Of a stretch of DNA of 42,017 nucleotides, positions 1 to 10,209 are shown piece by piece. Every line of letters begins with the position of its first letter. Within the stretch, counting starts at the first letter, position 1. Source of the stretch: an uncultured Pelagibacteraceae bacterium (GTDB lineage Bacteria > Pseudomonadota > Alphaproteobacteria > Pelagibacterales > Pelagibacteraceae); the NCBI GenBank assembly GCA_902622825.1, contig CACNRH010000001.1, positions 76,765 through 118,781 on the forward strand, read 5' to 3'. The notes beneath the pieces were generated by a model. The model saw nothing but the letters and a program-made list of their open reading frames with translations, searched no databases and was not told where the DNA came from. The position numbers and the translations under genes were made by a program.

Positions 1-1
1 T

Positions 2-55
2 CTTGATTATTTGTATTGGAGTTGGCCTGTGAAAATAATATTATGTTCAAAATGA
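2..55 (+). CDS. 3' end of an unidentified upstream gene (partial; reads LDYLYWSWPVKIILCSK*)
   Basis: Frame open from the window edge to TGA at 53-55. This overlaps an ATG at 52-54 as an ATGA junction typical of coupled genes. Confidence 0.3.
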   Translation, partial: LDYLYWSWPVKIILCSK

Positions 56-444
56 AAAAAAATATTAAAAATTTTTTGTTGATAAGTGTTATTGGTGACA
101 TAGATTATATAGCAGCAAAAATCGATTCTAAATTTATAACAAAAAAACTCTTAAAAAAAGAAAATAAAAATGACCTTCTTGTCACAAATTTACTGGAATT
201 TGTTAAAAAAAACAAAATTAGGATGACCAAAGATATGTTAATTTTGGTTAATCTTGGTCCTGGTAGCTATTCTTCTTTAAGAATAGCTCTATCAGTGGCC
301 AAAGGGATAAGTATAGCGAAAGGCTTAAAAATATATGGTTATAAAAAAAAAAATTTGAAAGAAATTACCCTTAAAAATATAGAAAAATTAATAAAAAAAA
401 ATTTATTAGAAAATAAATTGATTAAACCCGTATATTTAAGTTAA
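52..444 (+). CDS. tsaB: tRNA threonylcarbamoyladenosine biosynthesis protein TsaB, unusually short
   Basis: Contains LGPGSYSSLRIALSVAKGI, the TsaB GPGSFTGLRIGL-type motif. ORF track starts at a TTG at 16; the ATG at 52 (ATGA overlap) is the more likely start, giving about 130 aa. Confidence 0.7.
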   Translation: MKKNIKNFLLISVIGDIDYIAAKIDSKFITKKLLKKENKNDLLVTNLLEFVKKNKIRMTKDMLILVNLGPGSYSSLRIALSVAKGISIAKGLKIYGYKKKNLKEITLKNIEKLIKKNLLENKLIKPVYLS

Positions 445-453
445 GTTATTAAT

Positions 454-873
454 ATGAGTATAATTGAGGTCAAATGTAAAGAAAAAGGAGTAAGACTAAC
501 CGATCAAAGAAAGGTTATTGCAAAAGTTCTTTCTGAGTCAAAAGAGGTGTATGGTTCAAAAGATCATCCAGACGTTGACGAATTACACAAGCGAGTGACA
601 ATAATAGATGAAAAAATTAGTATAGCCACAGTCTATAGAACAGTTAAACTTTTTGAGGAAGCTGGAATATTAGTTAAACATGATTTTAAAGCAGGTAAAG
701 CAAGATACGAAATTAATGATGATCATAATCATTTGATTGATATTAACAGTGGGGAAATAATTGAATTTGTAGATAAAGATATTGAAGAACTACAAAAAAA
801 AATTGCCAAAAAACTTGGTTATAACTTAGTAGATCATAAACTTGAACTTTATGGTTCAAAATTAAAAAAATAA
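454..873 (+). CDS. Fur-family metalloregulator (Fur/Mur-like)
   Basis: Fur winged-helix motif ISIATVYRTVKLFEEAGI and HLIDINSGEIIEF. Lies directly before miaB, as is common in alphaproteobacteria. Confidence 0.9.
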   Translation: MSIIEVKCKEKGVRLTDQRKVIAKVLSESKEVYGSKDHPDVDELHKRVTIIDEKISIATVYRTVKLFEEAGILVKHDFKAGKARYEINDDHNHLIDINSGEIIEFVDKDIEELQKKIAKKLGYNLVDHKLELYGSKLKK

Positions 874-874
874 T

Positions 875-2221
875 TTGAATAAAAAAATTTTTATAAAAAC
901 TTTTGGCTGTCAAATGAATGAATACGACAGTGGTAGAATATCAGATTTCACAAAAGCTATTAATTATAGAAAGACTGAAAACTTTAAAGAGGCAGACTGT
1001 TTTGTTCTTAATACTTGTCATATTCGGGAAAAAGCAACAGAAAAAATGTTTCATGAAATTGGAAGAATTAAAAAAGAATATAAAGATAAAAAAAAACCAA
1101 TTGTTTTAATCACTGGCTGTGTTGCACAAGCGGAAGGTGAGATTATTTTAAAAAAAAGTAAGTACGTTGATGCGGTTATAGGTCCGCAATCATATCAAAA
1201 AATTAATGAGATAATTAAAAAAATTGAAAATAACAATAAAGAAAAAATTGATGAGACAAACTTCGATACAATCAAAAAATTTGATACTCTGAGTGAATTA
1301 GAAAATAAAGCTTCGAAAGTTTTTAATTATATTACTGTACAAGAAGGATGTGATAAATTTTGCAAATTTTGTGTTGTTCCTTACACAAGAGGCGTCGAGA
1401 CCTCCCGTCCTTTTGAGCAGATTATCTGTGAAGTTAAATCATTAATTAAGAATGGATGCAAAGATATTACCTTATTAGGACAAAATGTTAATGCATACAA
1501 TTATAAAGGAAAAAAATTATCTGATATAATTTTTGAATTAGAAAAATTAGACAACTTACAAAGAGTGAGATATACAACATCTCACCCAAAAGATATGACT
1601 GAAGACTTAATCTTAGCACATGGAAGGTTTAAAAAACTAATGCCTCTTATTCATTTACCTGTTCAGAGTGGATCTAATAAAATATTAGACTCGATGAACA
1701 GAAGACACTCTGTTGAATATTATCTTGATAAAATTAAAAAATTGAAAAAAATTAATGCCAATATAGAATTTACAGGCGATTTTATTATTGGATACCCTGG
1801 AGAAACCGAGGAAGACTTTCATCAAAGTATAAATTTACTCAAGAAAGTAAAATACATCCAAGTATTTTCTTTTGTTTATAGTCCTAGACCGGGCACTCCA
1901 TCTTCAGATCTTTCACTAATCAATAGCTCTATAGCCAAAGAAAGATTAATTAAGTTTCAATCATTAGCTGACAAATATCAACTGGATTTTAAAAGAAAGT
2001 TGATAGGTAAAACAGTAAAAGTATTAATAGAAAAAAAAATAAATAATCAAAATTCTTATTTTGGTAGAGATGAATATATGAATTCTGTAATTACAAATAA
2101 GTTAAAAAACGAAAATTTAATTGGTAAAGTAGTTGAAGTCGAAATCCAAAAAACAAACAAACAAACAATGCTTGGAACAATTATTAACAACTTTAAAACA
2201 GAAAAGGAATTTGCCGCCTAA
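875..2221 (+). CDS. miaB: tRNA-2-methylthio-N6-dimethylallyladenosine synthase MiaB (TTG start)
   Basis: KTFGCQMNEYDS, radical-SAM CDKFCKFCVVPYTRG, TRAM-like C-terminus. Confidence 0.97.
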   Translation: MNKKIFIKTFGCQMNEYDSGRISDFTKAINYRKTENFKEADCFVLNTCHIREKATEKMFHEIGRIKKEYKDKKKPIVLITGCVAQAEGEIILKKSKYVDAVIGPQSYQKINEIIKKIENNNKEKIDETNFDTIKKFDTLSELENKASKVFNYITVQEGCDKFCKFCVVPYTRGVETSRPFEQIICEVKSLIKNGCKDITLLGQNVNAYNYKGKKLSDIIFELEKLDNLQRVRYTTSHPKDMTEDLILAHGRFKKLMPLIHLPVQSGSNKILDSMNRRHSVEYYLDKIKKLKKINANIEFTGDFIIGYPGETEEDFHQSINLLKKVKYIQVFSFVYSPRPGTPSSDLSLINSSIAKERLIKFQSLADKYQLDFKRKLIGKTVKVLIEKKINNQNSYFGRDEYMNSVITNKLKNENLIGKVVEVEIQKTNKQTMLGTIINNFKTEKEFAA

Positions 2222-3226
2222 ATGTCAAAATTGGAAAGTCTAGATAAAAGCTTAATCATTAAAAAAGTCGACAAAGAGACGGTTAATATAAGATTAAATA
2301 ATAACGATTTGTTAATCTCAATTGTTGGTCAGTTTAATCAAAATCTAAAAGAACTTGAAAAGCTAACTAAAACAAACATTTATTCTAGAGGCAATTCTAT
2401 CACTGCAAAAGGTAAATCAAGCGATATTGAGGAATTTTCAAAAGCAATAAGATTTTTGGCAAATAAATTTAATTTAACTAAATCTATAGAAAAAAATGAT
2501 ATACTACTCGCAGTGAGAAATAGAGACGATACAAAAAGCGGTGACAATATACACTCATTGAATCAATTAATTAAAACACCTAGAAAATCCGTTATAGCCA
2601 GATCGAAAAAACAATCAGATTACATAGATGCATTGAGAAAAAATGATATTGTGATGGCAGTGGGACCAGCTGGTACTGGAAAAAGTTTTTTAGCTGTGTC
2701 TGTTGGTATAACCATGTTAATGGAAAAAAAAATTGAACGAGTAATACTATCAAGGCCTGCTGTAGAAGCTGGAGAAAAATTAGGTTTTCTTCCAGGCGAT
2801 ATGAAAGAAAAAGTCGACCCCTATCTTAGACCGCTATATGATGCTTTATACGATTTGTTTGGCTTTGAATTGATTAATAAAAAAATCGAAAATGGTGAAA
2901 TTGAAATTGCCCCTCTAGCGTTTATGAGAGGAAGAACGCTAAAAAACTCATTTGCCATTCTTGATGAAGCTCAAAATGCTACAGCTACACAAATTAAAAT
3001 GTTTCTAACAAGAATAGGTGAAAATTCTAAGCTTGTTGTTAATGGAGACCCATCCCAAATAGATTTAAACAATAAATCACACTCTGGACTTAATAGATCA
3101 ATAAAAATATTGAATAAATTAAATGAAATACAAATTATAGAATTTGACCACCGCGATGTGGTAAGACACCCTTTAGTGTCTAAAATCATTACGGCCTACC
3201 AAAAAATTTCTGAAAATGAGGATTAA
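2222..3226 (+). CDS. phoH: PhoH-family ATPase
   Basis: Walker A GPAGTGKSFLAV; ILDEAQNAT; VVNGDPSQIDL. Confidence 0.95.
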   Translation: MSKLESLDKSLIIKKVDKETVNIRLNNNDLLISIVGQFNQNLKELEKLTKTNIYSRGNSITAKGKSSDIEEFSKAIRFLANKFNLTKSIEKNDILLAVRNRDDTKSGDNIHSLNQLIKTPRKSVIARSKKQSDYIDALRKNDIVMAVGPAGTGKSFLAVSVGITMLMEKKIERVILSRPAVEAGEKLGFLPGDMKEKVDPYLRPLYDALYDLFGFELINKKIENGEIEIAPLAFMRGRTLKNSFAILDEAQNATATQIKMFLTRIGENSKLVVNGDPSQIDLNNKSHSGLNRSIKILNKLNEIQIIEFDHRDVVRHPLVSKIITAYQKISENED

Positions 3227-3665
3227 CGTAATTATTCAAGATAAATCATGGAAAAAATATTTAAAAAATCCAGAGGCTTTTTTTAAAAAAAAAACCAAAG
3301 TATTAAGTGATAATTATAAACCTTTTTGTAAATCTAATTTATCGTCTACATTAGTATTGACTAATTCCAAAATGATAAAAGACTTAAACAAAAGATTTCG
3401 AAAAAAAAATAAAACAACAGACATAATCTCATTCCCATTTCATGAAAAAAAAGAATTAAATAGGTTGTTAAAGTCAAATCAAAAAGTTTATATCGGAGAC
3501 ATAGTAATTAACTTGAATAAAGTTAAAAAAGATAATTTTAAAAAAAATTTTAATATTTTATGGGTTCATGGATTATTACATCTCATTGGATTCACGCACG
3601 GTAAAGATATTGAATATTATAAAATGTTAAAATTAGAAAAAAAGTTTTTAAAATTAATTAGTTAA
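3216..3665 (+). CDS. ybeY: Endoribonuclease YbeY
   Basis: KTTDIISFPF and the metal motif HGLLHLIGFTHG. Confidence 0.93.
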   Translation: MRINVIIQDKSWKKYLKNPEAFFKKKTKVLSDNYKPFCKSNLSSTLVLTNSKMIKDLNKRFRKKNKTTDIISFPFHEKKELNRLLKSNQKVYIGDIVINLNKVKKDNFKKNFNILWVHGLLHLIGFTHGKDIEYYKMLKLEKKFLKLIS

Positions 3666-5224
3666 TGTTAAAATATATTTCTAATAATAGATTTTATAAT
3701 ATTTTTTTATTTCCACTTATTTTAGGATCGTTGTCTGTAGTGAGCTTTGAGCCAATAGGTTATACATTTATAAATTTTTTAACTTTACCCCTCTTTTTCT
3801 TAATATTATTAAATATTAAAAAAAAATCAAAAAGCAAGTACAGAAAAAAACCGTACAAACTTAACCTTTTTTGTTCGGGGCTATTTTTTGGCTTTGGTTT
3901 TTTTTTAGCAGGTAACTTTTGGATTTCAAATTCGTTATCCTTTGATAAAAATCTAACTTTTTTAATTCCATTTGCAATAATATTGATACCATTATTTTTG
4001 GCTTTATTTTACGCTACAGCAGCTTTAATCACTGGAATTTTTATAAAAGAAAATTTAAGCTCGATATTATTTTTTAGCGCAATAATCTCGACCATTGATT
4101 ATTTGAGGGGAGTGATGTTTACTGGTTTTCCTTGGAACAGTTGGGCATATAGCTGGTCTTGGTTTGAAGAATTTTTGCAATTTGTGAGAGTTTCAGGCTT
4201 TAATACCTTTAACTTGATTTGCGTTTCTCTTTTTTGTTTACCTCTCATTATATTTTTTAAGAATAAAATAAAAACAAAAATTTCAGTCATTACATTTGGT
4301 ATCTTAATCTTCTTCTCCTTGCTCTTATATGGAAATTATTCAATTAATAAAAACAAAAGAAACTTGTTAGAAAATGAAATACAAAGTCCTATATTATTTA
4401 AGATTGTATCACCTGGATTTGAGATTAATTATGGATTGAGTGAAAAAGAAGTAATAAATAATTTAGAAAAAATTATCAAATATAGTGAACCAAATAAAGA
4501 TATAGAAACAGTGTTTATTTGGCCTGAAGGAGTACTATCTGGATATTATTTTAATGAGTTAAAAGAATTCAAAGATATAATTAAAAAAAATTTTTCCAAA
4601 AAACATGTAATTATTTTTGGAGCCAATACTTTCGACTCTACATCAGGAAAAACTTATAATAGTTTAATTGCAATAAACAATGATTTCAGTAAACTTTTTC
4701 AATATAATAAAATTAAACTTGTTCCATTTGGTGAATTCTTACCAGCCTACAATTTTTTAGAAAAAATTGGATTAAAAAAGGTTACCGAAGGTTACGGATC
4801 ATTCTCACCTGGAAATAAAAAAAATCAATTTATTTATAAAAATTATTTTATAACACCTGTGATTTGTTATGAAATAATTTTTCCTGAGTTTTTTTATTCA
4901 AATAAAAATTCTAACTTAATATTAAATATTTCAGAGGATGCATGGTTTGGAAAATCTATTGGGCCACATCAGCATTTTGCTAAAGCTAAATTTAGAGCAA
5001 TAGAAAATGATAATTATTTAATTAGATCAGCAAATAAAGGATTTAGTGCATTTCTTGATGATAAAGGCCAAATTATTAAAATTTTAAAACCAGGAGAAGT
5101 AGGAAACATTGAATTTAAGGTACCAATAACCGAGGGGAGCAAAAATACTAAAAATAATTTGATATTCTTTATTCTTTTATTTACATATACAACTATCTTT
5201 TTATATTTTAATAATGAAAAATAA
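3665..5224 (+). CDS. lnt: Apolipoprotein N-acyltransferase
   Basis: Multiple TM segments plus nitrilase-like domain with [16 protein letters not shown] and [11 protein letters not shown]. Confidence 0.95.
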   Translation: MLKYISNNRFYNIFLFPLILGSLSVVSFEPIGYTFINFLTLPLFFLILLNIKKKSKSKYRKKPYKLNLFCSGLFFGFGFFLAGNFWISNSLSFDKNLTFLIPFAIILIPLFLALFYATAALITGIFIKENLSSILFFSAIISTIDYLRGVMFTGFPWNSWAYSWSWFEEFLQFVRVSGFNTFNLICVSLFCLPLIIFFKNKIKTKISVITFGILIFFSLLLYGNYSINKNKRNLLENEIQSPILFKIVSPGFEINYGLSEKEVINNLEKIIKYSEPNKDIETVFIWPEGVLSGYYFNELKEFKDIIKKNFSKKHVIIFGANTFDSTSGKTYNSLIAINNDFSKLFQYNKIKLVPFGEFLPAYNFLEKIGLKKVTEGYGSFSPGNKKNQFIYKNYFITPVICYEIIFPEFFYSNKNSNLILNISEDAWFGKSIGPHQHFAKAKFRAIENDNYLIRSANKGFSAFLDDKGQIIKILKPGEVGNIEFKVPITEGSKNTKNNLIFFILLFTYTTIFLYFNNEK

Positions 5225-6377
5225 TTCTTATTTATTTACTAGTGAGTCAGTGTCCGAAGGTCATCCAGATAAAGTATGTGATAAGATTTCGGATATGATA
5301 GTAGACACTTACTTAAGTCTAGACCCATATTCAAGAGTGGCTTGTGAAACTCTCACTACAACAAATAAAGTAGTTCTTGCAGGAGAGACAAGAGGGCCAG
5401 ACCTAGATAAAGAAGAAATAATTCAAAAAGTAAGAAACTGTATTAAAGATATTGGTTATGACCAAGAGGGTTTCAGTTGGAAAACAGCTAACATAGAAGT
5501 ACATCTCCACAAGCAATCTAGTGATATTGCAATGGGAGTTGACTCATCTGGTAATAAAGATGAAGGAGCTGGTGATCAGGGTATAATGTTTGGATATGCC
5601 TGCAAAGAGACAGAAGATTTAATGCCCGCACCAATTTATTTTTCACATAAAATACTTAGACTGATGGCAGAGGATAGAAAAAAAAATAATTTGACCGGTA
5701 TTGAACCAGATTCTAAAAGTCAAGTAACAATGCTCTACGAAAATGGTAAACCATCTAGGGTAACATCTGTTGTGATATCGACTCAGCATTCTGAAAATCT
5801 AGATCAAGAAAAAGTAAGAAGATTAGTTATACCCTACATAAAAAAATCTATACCTGAAAACTTTTTGAAAGATTTGAAAGAAGAAGAAATTTATATTAAT
5901 CCAACAGGACAGTTTGTAATAGGAGGGCCAGATGGCGACACCGGGTTAACAGGTAGAAAAATAATTGTGGATACTTACGGAGGTTCAGCACCTCATGGGG
6001 GAGGAGCATTTTCTGGTAAAGACCCAACTAAAGTGGATAGATCAGCAGCCTATGCATCGAGATATTTGGCGAAAAATATTGTTGCAGCAGGTGTTAGTGA
6101 TAATTGTTTAATTCAACTTGCATATGCTATTGGAGTTTCCAAGCCATTATCGGTTTTTTTAAAACTTGACGAGAAGGACAAAGACAAAAGTAAAGAAATT
6201 TTAAAAAGAATTAATGAAAATTTTGACTTGTCACCGAGAGGTATAAGGGAAATGCTTAAGTTGAATAAACCGATTTATGAGGTTACCTCTTCCTATGGTC
6301 ATTTTGGAAGAAAACTGGGTAAAAATGGTGAATTTTCCTGGGAAAATACAGACAAAAAAGACCTATTTAAACTGTAA
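5214..6377 (+). CDS. metK: S-adenosylmethionine synthetase
   Basis: [48 protein letters not shown]. Confidence 0.98.
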   Translation: MKNNSYLFTSESVSEGHPDKVCDKISDMIVDTYLSLDPYSRVACETLTTTNKVVLAGETRGPDLDKEEIIQKVRNCIKDIGYDQEGFSWKTANIEVHLHKQSSDIAMGVDSSGNKDEGAGDQGIMFGYACKETEDLMPAPIYFSHKILRLMAEDRKKNNLTGIEPDSKSQVTMLYENGKPSRVTSVVISTQHSENLDQEKVRRLVIPYIKKSIPENFLKDLKEEEIYINPTGQFVIGGPDGDTGLTGRKIIVDTYGGSAPHGGGAFSGKDPTKVDRSAAYASRYLAKNIVAAGVSDNCLIQLAYAIGVSKPLSVFLKLDEKDKDKSKEILKRINENFDLSPRGIREMLKLNKPIYEVTSSYGHFGRKLGKNGEFSWENTDKKDLFKL

Positions 6378-6430
6378 ACTTGAAAAAGTCATAATTATCT
6401 AATAAAAATATCTAAAATTATTAATAATTC

Positions 6431-6457
6431 AAAATGGGCAGTAGCCCATTTTTTTTT
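6431..6457 (+). terminator. Terminator/attenuator-like hairpin directly upstream of the nusA RBS
   Basis: AAAATGGGC (6431-6439), AGTA loop, GCCCATTTT (6444-6452): perfect 9-bp stem ending in a 9-T run (6449-6457), followed by AGGAGA and ATG 6470. Confidence 0.75.
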
Positions 6458-6469
6458 AGGAGAGATTAA

Positions 6470-8017
6470 ATGTTAAATCGAGGATTAGATAAACTAGAAC
6501 TTTTAAGAATTGCAGAGGCTGTCGCCAATGAAAAGTCTATAGATAAAGAAATTGTATTAGGCTCAATGGAGAGCGCAATTCAAAAAGCAGCTTTGACTAA
6601 GTTTGGCAATGACAACAATATCGAAGTAAAGATTGATAGGGAGAACGGAAATATCAAGATACAAAAAGTTTTAAAAGTAGTGGATAAAGTAGAAGACCCT
6701 GGCAAAGAGATAGATCTTAAAAATGCTAAATCTATAGAAAATAATACAGACCTTAAAATTGGAGATGAAATTTTTGAAGAGCTTCCGCAAGTTGATTTTG
6801 GTCGTATAGCTGCTCAAAGCGCGAAACAAGTAATTAGTTTCAGAGTAAAAGAAGCAGAAAAAAATAGACAATATGAGGAATTTATAGATAAACAAGATCA
6901 GATCTTAAGCGGTATAATTAAAAGATTAGAGTACGGGAATGTCATTGTAGACTTAGGCAGAGCTGAGGGTGTAATCAAAAAAGATGAGCTTATCCCGAGA
7001 GAAATTTTAAAAACCGGTGATAGGGTTAAGGCTTATTGTTATGAGGTAAGAAAAGAAATTAAAGGGCATCAAATTTTTTTATCAAGAGCCCATCCACAAT
7101 TTTTAGCGAAATTGTTTTTTCAAGAAGTTCCCGAAATTTATGAGGGAATTATCGAGATTAGATCAGTAGCCAGAGATCCGGGTAGCAGAGCCAAAATATG
7201 TGTGAATTCAAAAGATAATTCTATCGATCCAGTCGGTGCTTGTGTTGGTATGAGAGGTAGTAGAGTGCAAACGATAGTTAATGAGCTGCAAGGTGAAAAA
7301 ATCGATATAATCAAATGGACAGAAGATTTACCAACTTTAATTTCTGAGTCTTTATCGCCTGCAGAGATACAAAAAGTCTTAATAGATCAAGATAATAAAA
7401 AGATAGATGTTATTTTATCAGAAGAGAATTTAAGCAAGGCTATTGGACGAAGAGGTCAAAATGTTAGACTTGCCTCAAAATTAACTAACTATGAAATAGA
7501 CATTCTTACTGACAAAGAGGACTCAGAAAGAAGACAAGCCGAGTTCAAAGACAAAACTGAAAATCTCATTAAAAATCTTGAAGTTGATGAAACATTAGCG
7601 CAGCTATTAGTTTCAGAGGGATATCAATCAATAGAGGAAATTTCTAATTTAAAGCCTGAGGATATTTCTAAAATAGAGGCAATTGACGATGAAACTGCAC
7701 AGGAGCTTATATCAAGATCAAAAGAGACTTTAATAAAAGAAAAAGAGGAAATAAGCCAAAGGCTTAAAGAACTTGGAGTTGAGGAGTCTCTAATAAATCT
7801 TAAAGGTATTACTCAAGGCATGTTAGTTATATTGGGTCAAAAAAATATTAAGAAATTGAAAGATTTTGCTGAATTGTCATCCGATGAGTTAATAGGTGGA
7901 TTTGATGAAATAAAGGGAAAAAAAATAAGAATCGACGGATATTTAGAAGAATTCTCGCTATCAAGGGATGAGGCAGATCAACTAATAATGAGCGCAAGAG
8001 ATATAGTTTTTAAATAA
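6470..8017 (+). CDS. nusA: Transcription termination/antitermination factor NusA
   Basis: S1/KH architecture: VGACVGMRGSRVQTIVNELQGEKIDII, AIGRRGQNVRLASKLT; C-terminal HhH repeats. Confidence 0.97.
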   Translation: MLNRGLDKLELLRIAEAVANEKSIDKEIVLGSMESAIQKAALTKFGNDNNIEVKIDRENGNIKIQKVLKVVDKVEDPGKEIDLKNAKSIENNTDLKIGDEIFEELPQVDFGRIAAQSAKQVISFRVKEAEKNRQYEEFIDKQDQILSGIIKRLEYGNVIVDLGRAEGVIKKDELIPREILKTGDRVKAYCYEVRKEIKGHQIFLSRAHPQFLAKLFFQEVPEIYEGIIEIRSVARDPGSRAKICVNSKDNSIDPVGACVGMRGSRVQTIVNELQGEKIDIIKWTEDLPTLISESLSPAEIQKVLIDQDNKKIDVILSEENLSKAIGRRGQNVRLASKLTNYEIDILTDKEDSERRQAEFKDKTENLIKNLEVDETLAQLLVSEGYQSIEEISNLKPEDISKIEAIDDETAQELISRSKETLIKEKEEISQRLKELGVEESLINLKGITQGMLVILGQKNIKKLKDFAELSSDELIGGFDEIKGKKIRIDGYLEEFSLSRDEADQLIMSARDIVFK

Positions 8018-8019
8018 TT

Positions 8020-10209
8020 ATGAGTGATAAAAATAAAAAAACACTTACTATAAATCCAAATTTTGGAAAAAAAATTAGTTCTAACTACACAGGCGACAAT
8101 AAAAAAAAATCTTTTAATATAGAAAAGAAGAAACCCTTCAGGCCTGGTGGTTTTAAGAAAAATGATTTTTTGGGAAAAAATACGAAATTTGAGGGAAAGC
8201 CCTCTAAAAAAAATTTTGAGAGAAAATTTGTCGAGCAAGCTACAAAAAAAGCATTCATTAAGAAAAGCAGTGATAAGCCACAAACTAAAAGCAAACTAAA
8301 ACTAAAGAGCCCAGTAGATAAACGTGATTTCAAATTGACGGTTTCTAGAGCACTGAATGTAGAGGAAATTGAGATTAAACAAAGGAGTTTAGCTTCAGTT
8401 AAAAGGGCGCGACTTAAAGAGAAAAAGAGCACACCAGAGATTGATGATAAAAAAGAATTTAAGAAAGTAATTAAGGAGGTAAAAATTCCTGATCAGATAT
8501 CTATTCAAGAGCTTTCAAATAGAATGGCTGAAAAATCAAGTGATATAATTAAATTTCTTTTTAATATGAAAGTAATTGCCACTATTAATCACAATATTGA
8601 TAAAGACACAGCAGAGTACATAGTAAAAGAGTTTGGACATAAACCAATTTTAGAGGAAAAACCGATATTAGATTTAGAAAATAAGAAAGATACGATTAAA
8701 GGTGATTTAAAAAAAAGACCTCCAGTCGTTACTATTATGGGACACGTAGACCATGGAAAAACATCTCTTCTAGACTCATTAAGAAATGCTAATGTTGTAT
8801 CTGGTGAATTTGGTGGTATCACGCAGCATATTGGAGCTTACCAAGTAAAAACGGAGAAGAATGAATTAATTACTTTTATTGATACGCCAGGACACGCAGC
8901 CTTTACAGAAATGAGAGCAAGAGGTTCAAAAATAACAGATGTGGTTGTGCTTGTGGTTGCGGCAGATGACGGTATAAAACCTCAAACCGTAGAAGCCATC
9001 AATCACGCTAAAGCAGCTAAGGTTCCTATAATAGTTGCAATTAATAAATGTGACTTACCAAACAAAAATATTGCAAAGATTAAGAATGAAATGATGAAAT
9101 ATGAACTCGTATCAGAAGATTTGAGTGGAGATACTTTATTTGTTGAGGTTTCTGCTACAAAAAAAACTAATCTAGACAAGTTGAAAGAAAGCATAGTTTT
9201 ACAATCTGAACTTCTTGATTTAAAAGCCTCATTCACCGGTTTTGCTGAGGGTGTAGTAATTGAGTCAAAAATTGATAAAGGTAAAGGACCAGTTTCAACT
9301 GTTCTAGTTTCGAATGGTCTTCTTAAAAAGGGAGACTTTTTTGTTTGTGGGAACACCTGGGGTAAAGTAAGGGCTATGATCGGTCACGATGGGAAAATGA
9401 TAGATAATGCAAAACCATCTACTCCTGTAGAAATTTTAGGCATGAATTCGTCCGTTAACGCAGGAGCCGATTTTCTTGTTACAGAAAATGAAGAAAAGGC
9501 AAAAGAGATACATGAATTTAGAAGTCAAAATTCAGGTCAGAAAAATAAATTATTTGCTAAAGATAAAGCAACATTATTTGAGAAAGGGGCAAATAAAAAA
9601 GAACTTAATGTTATCATTAAATCCGATGTTCAAGGATCTAGTGAGGCAATAAAAAACGCTATAAATAAAATTGATCATAAAGAGGTTAAGCCAAATATAA
9701 TTTTATCTGATATAGGTATGATAAATGAGACGGACGTAAATTTAGCCAAAGCTTCTAGCGCTATACTGATTGGATTTAATGTAAAACCAAACAGAGAGGC
9801 AAAAAAAATTGCTGAAGAACAAAAAATTGATATTAAATATTTTAATATAATTTATGAGACAATTGATTTTGTTGAAAAAAATCTATCTGGCCTGTTAGAT
9901 CCCGAGATAAAAGAAAGAGTCCTTGGATCAGCCGAAGTGAAAAAAATATTTAAAGTAACAAACGCTGGCAAAGTTGCTGGGTCTAAAGTTACTGATGGTG
10001 AAATCAGAAGTAAATCAAAGGCAAGGATAATTAGAGATGGTGCAGTTGTGTACGAGGGAGAAATTGCCAGTTTATTCAGAGAAAAAAATTCTGTCAAAGA
10101 AGTCAAAAATGGATTTGAGTGCGGCATAAGTATAAAAGATTTTATAGATTTTAAAGAAAAGGACGTAATAGAGTCTTACATTGCAGAAAAAATAGAGCGT
10201 ACAATTTAA
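8020..10209 (+). CDS. infB: Translation initiation factor IF-2
   Basis: GTPase motifs VTIMGHVDHGKTSLLD, DTPGHAAF, NKCDLP; basic N-terminus. Confidence 0.98.
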   Translation: MSDKNKKTLTINPNFGKKISSNYTGDNKKKSFNIEKKKPFRPGGFKKNDFLGKNTKFEGKPSKKNFERKFVEQATKKAFIKKSSDKPQTKSKLKLKSPVDKRDFKLTVSRALNVEEIEIKQRSLASVKRARLKEKKSTPEIDDKKEFKKVIKEVKIPDQISIQELSNRMAEKSSDIIKFLFNMKVIATINHNIDKDTAEYIVKEFGHKPILEEKPILDLENKKDTIKGDLKKRPPVVTIMGHVDHGKTSLLDSLRNANVVSGEFGGITQHIGAYQVKTEKNELITFIDTPGHAAFTEMRARGSKITDVVVLVVAADDGIKPQTVEAINHAKAAKVPIIVAINKCDLPNKNIAKIKNEMMKYELVSEDLSGDTLFVEVSATKKTNLDKLKESIVLQSELLDLKASFTGFAEGVVIESKIDKGKGPVSTVLVSNGLLKKGDFFVCGNTWGKVRAMIGHDGKMIDNAKPSTPVEILGMNSSVNAGADFLVTENEEKAKEIHEFRSQNSGQKNKLFAKDKATLFEKGANKKELNVIIKSDVQGSSEAIKNAINKIDHKEVKPNIILSDIGMINETDVNLAKASSAILIGFNVKPNREAKKIAEEQKIDIKYFNIIYETIDFVEKNLSGLLDPEIKERVLGSAEVKKIFKVTNAGKVAGSKVTDGEIRSKSKARIIRDGAVVYEGEIASLFREKNSVKEVKNGFECGISIKDFIDFKEKDVIESYIAEKIERTI

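Noticed and set aside
918-1109. 63-aa ORF in another frame inside miaB
   Set aside because: Fully nested in miaB with no RBS or domain signal.
5200-5230. SAM riboswitch upstream of metK
   Set aside because: metK overlaps the lnt 3' end by 11 nt, so there is no leader to hold a riboswitch.
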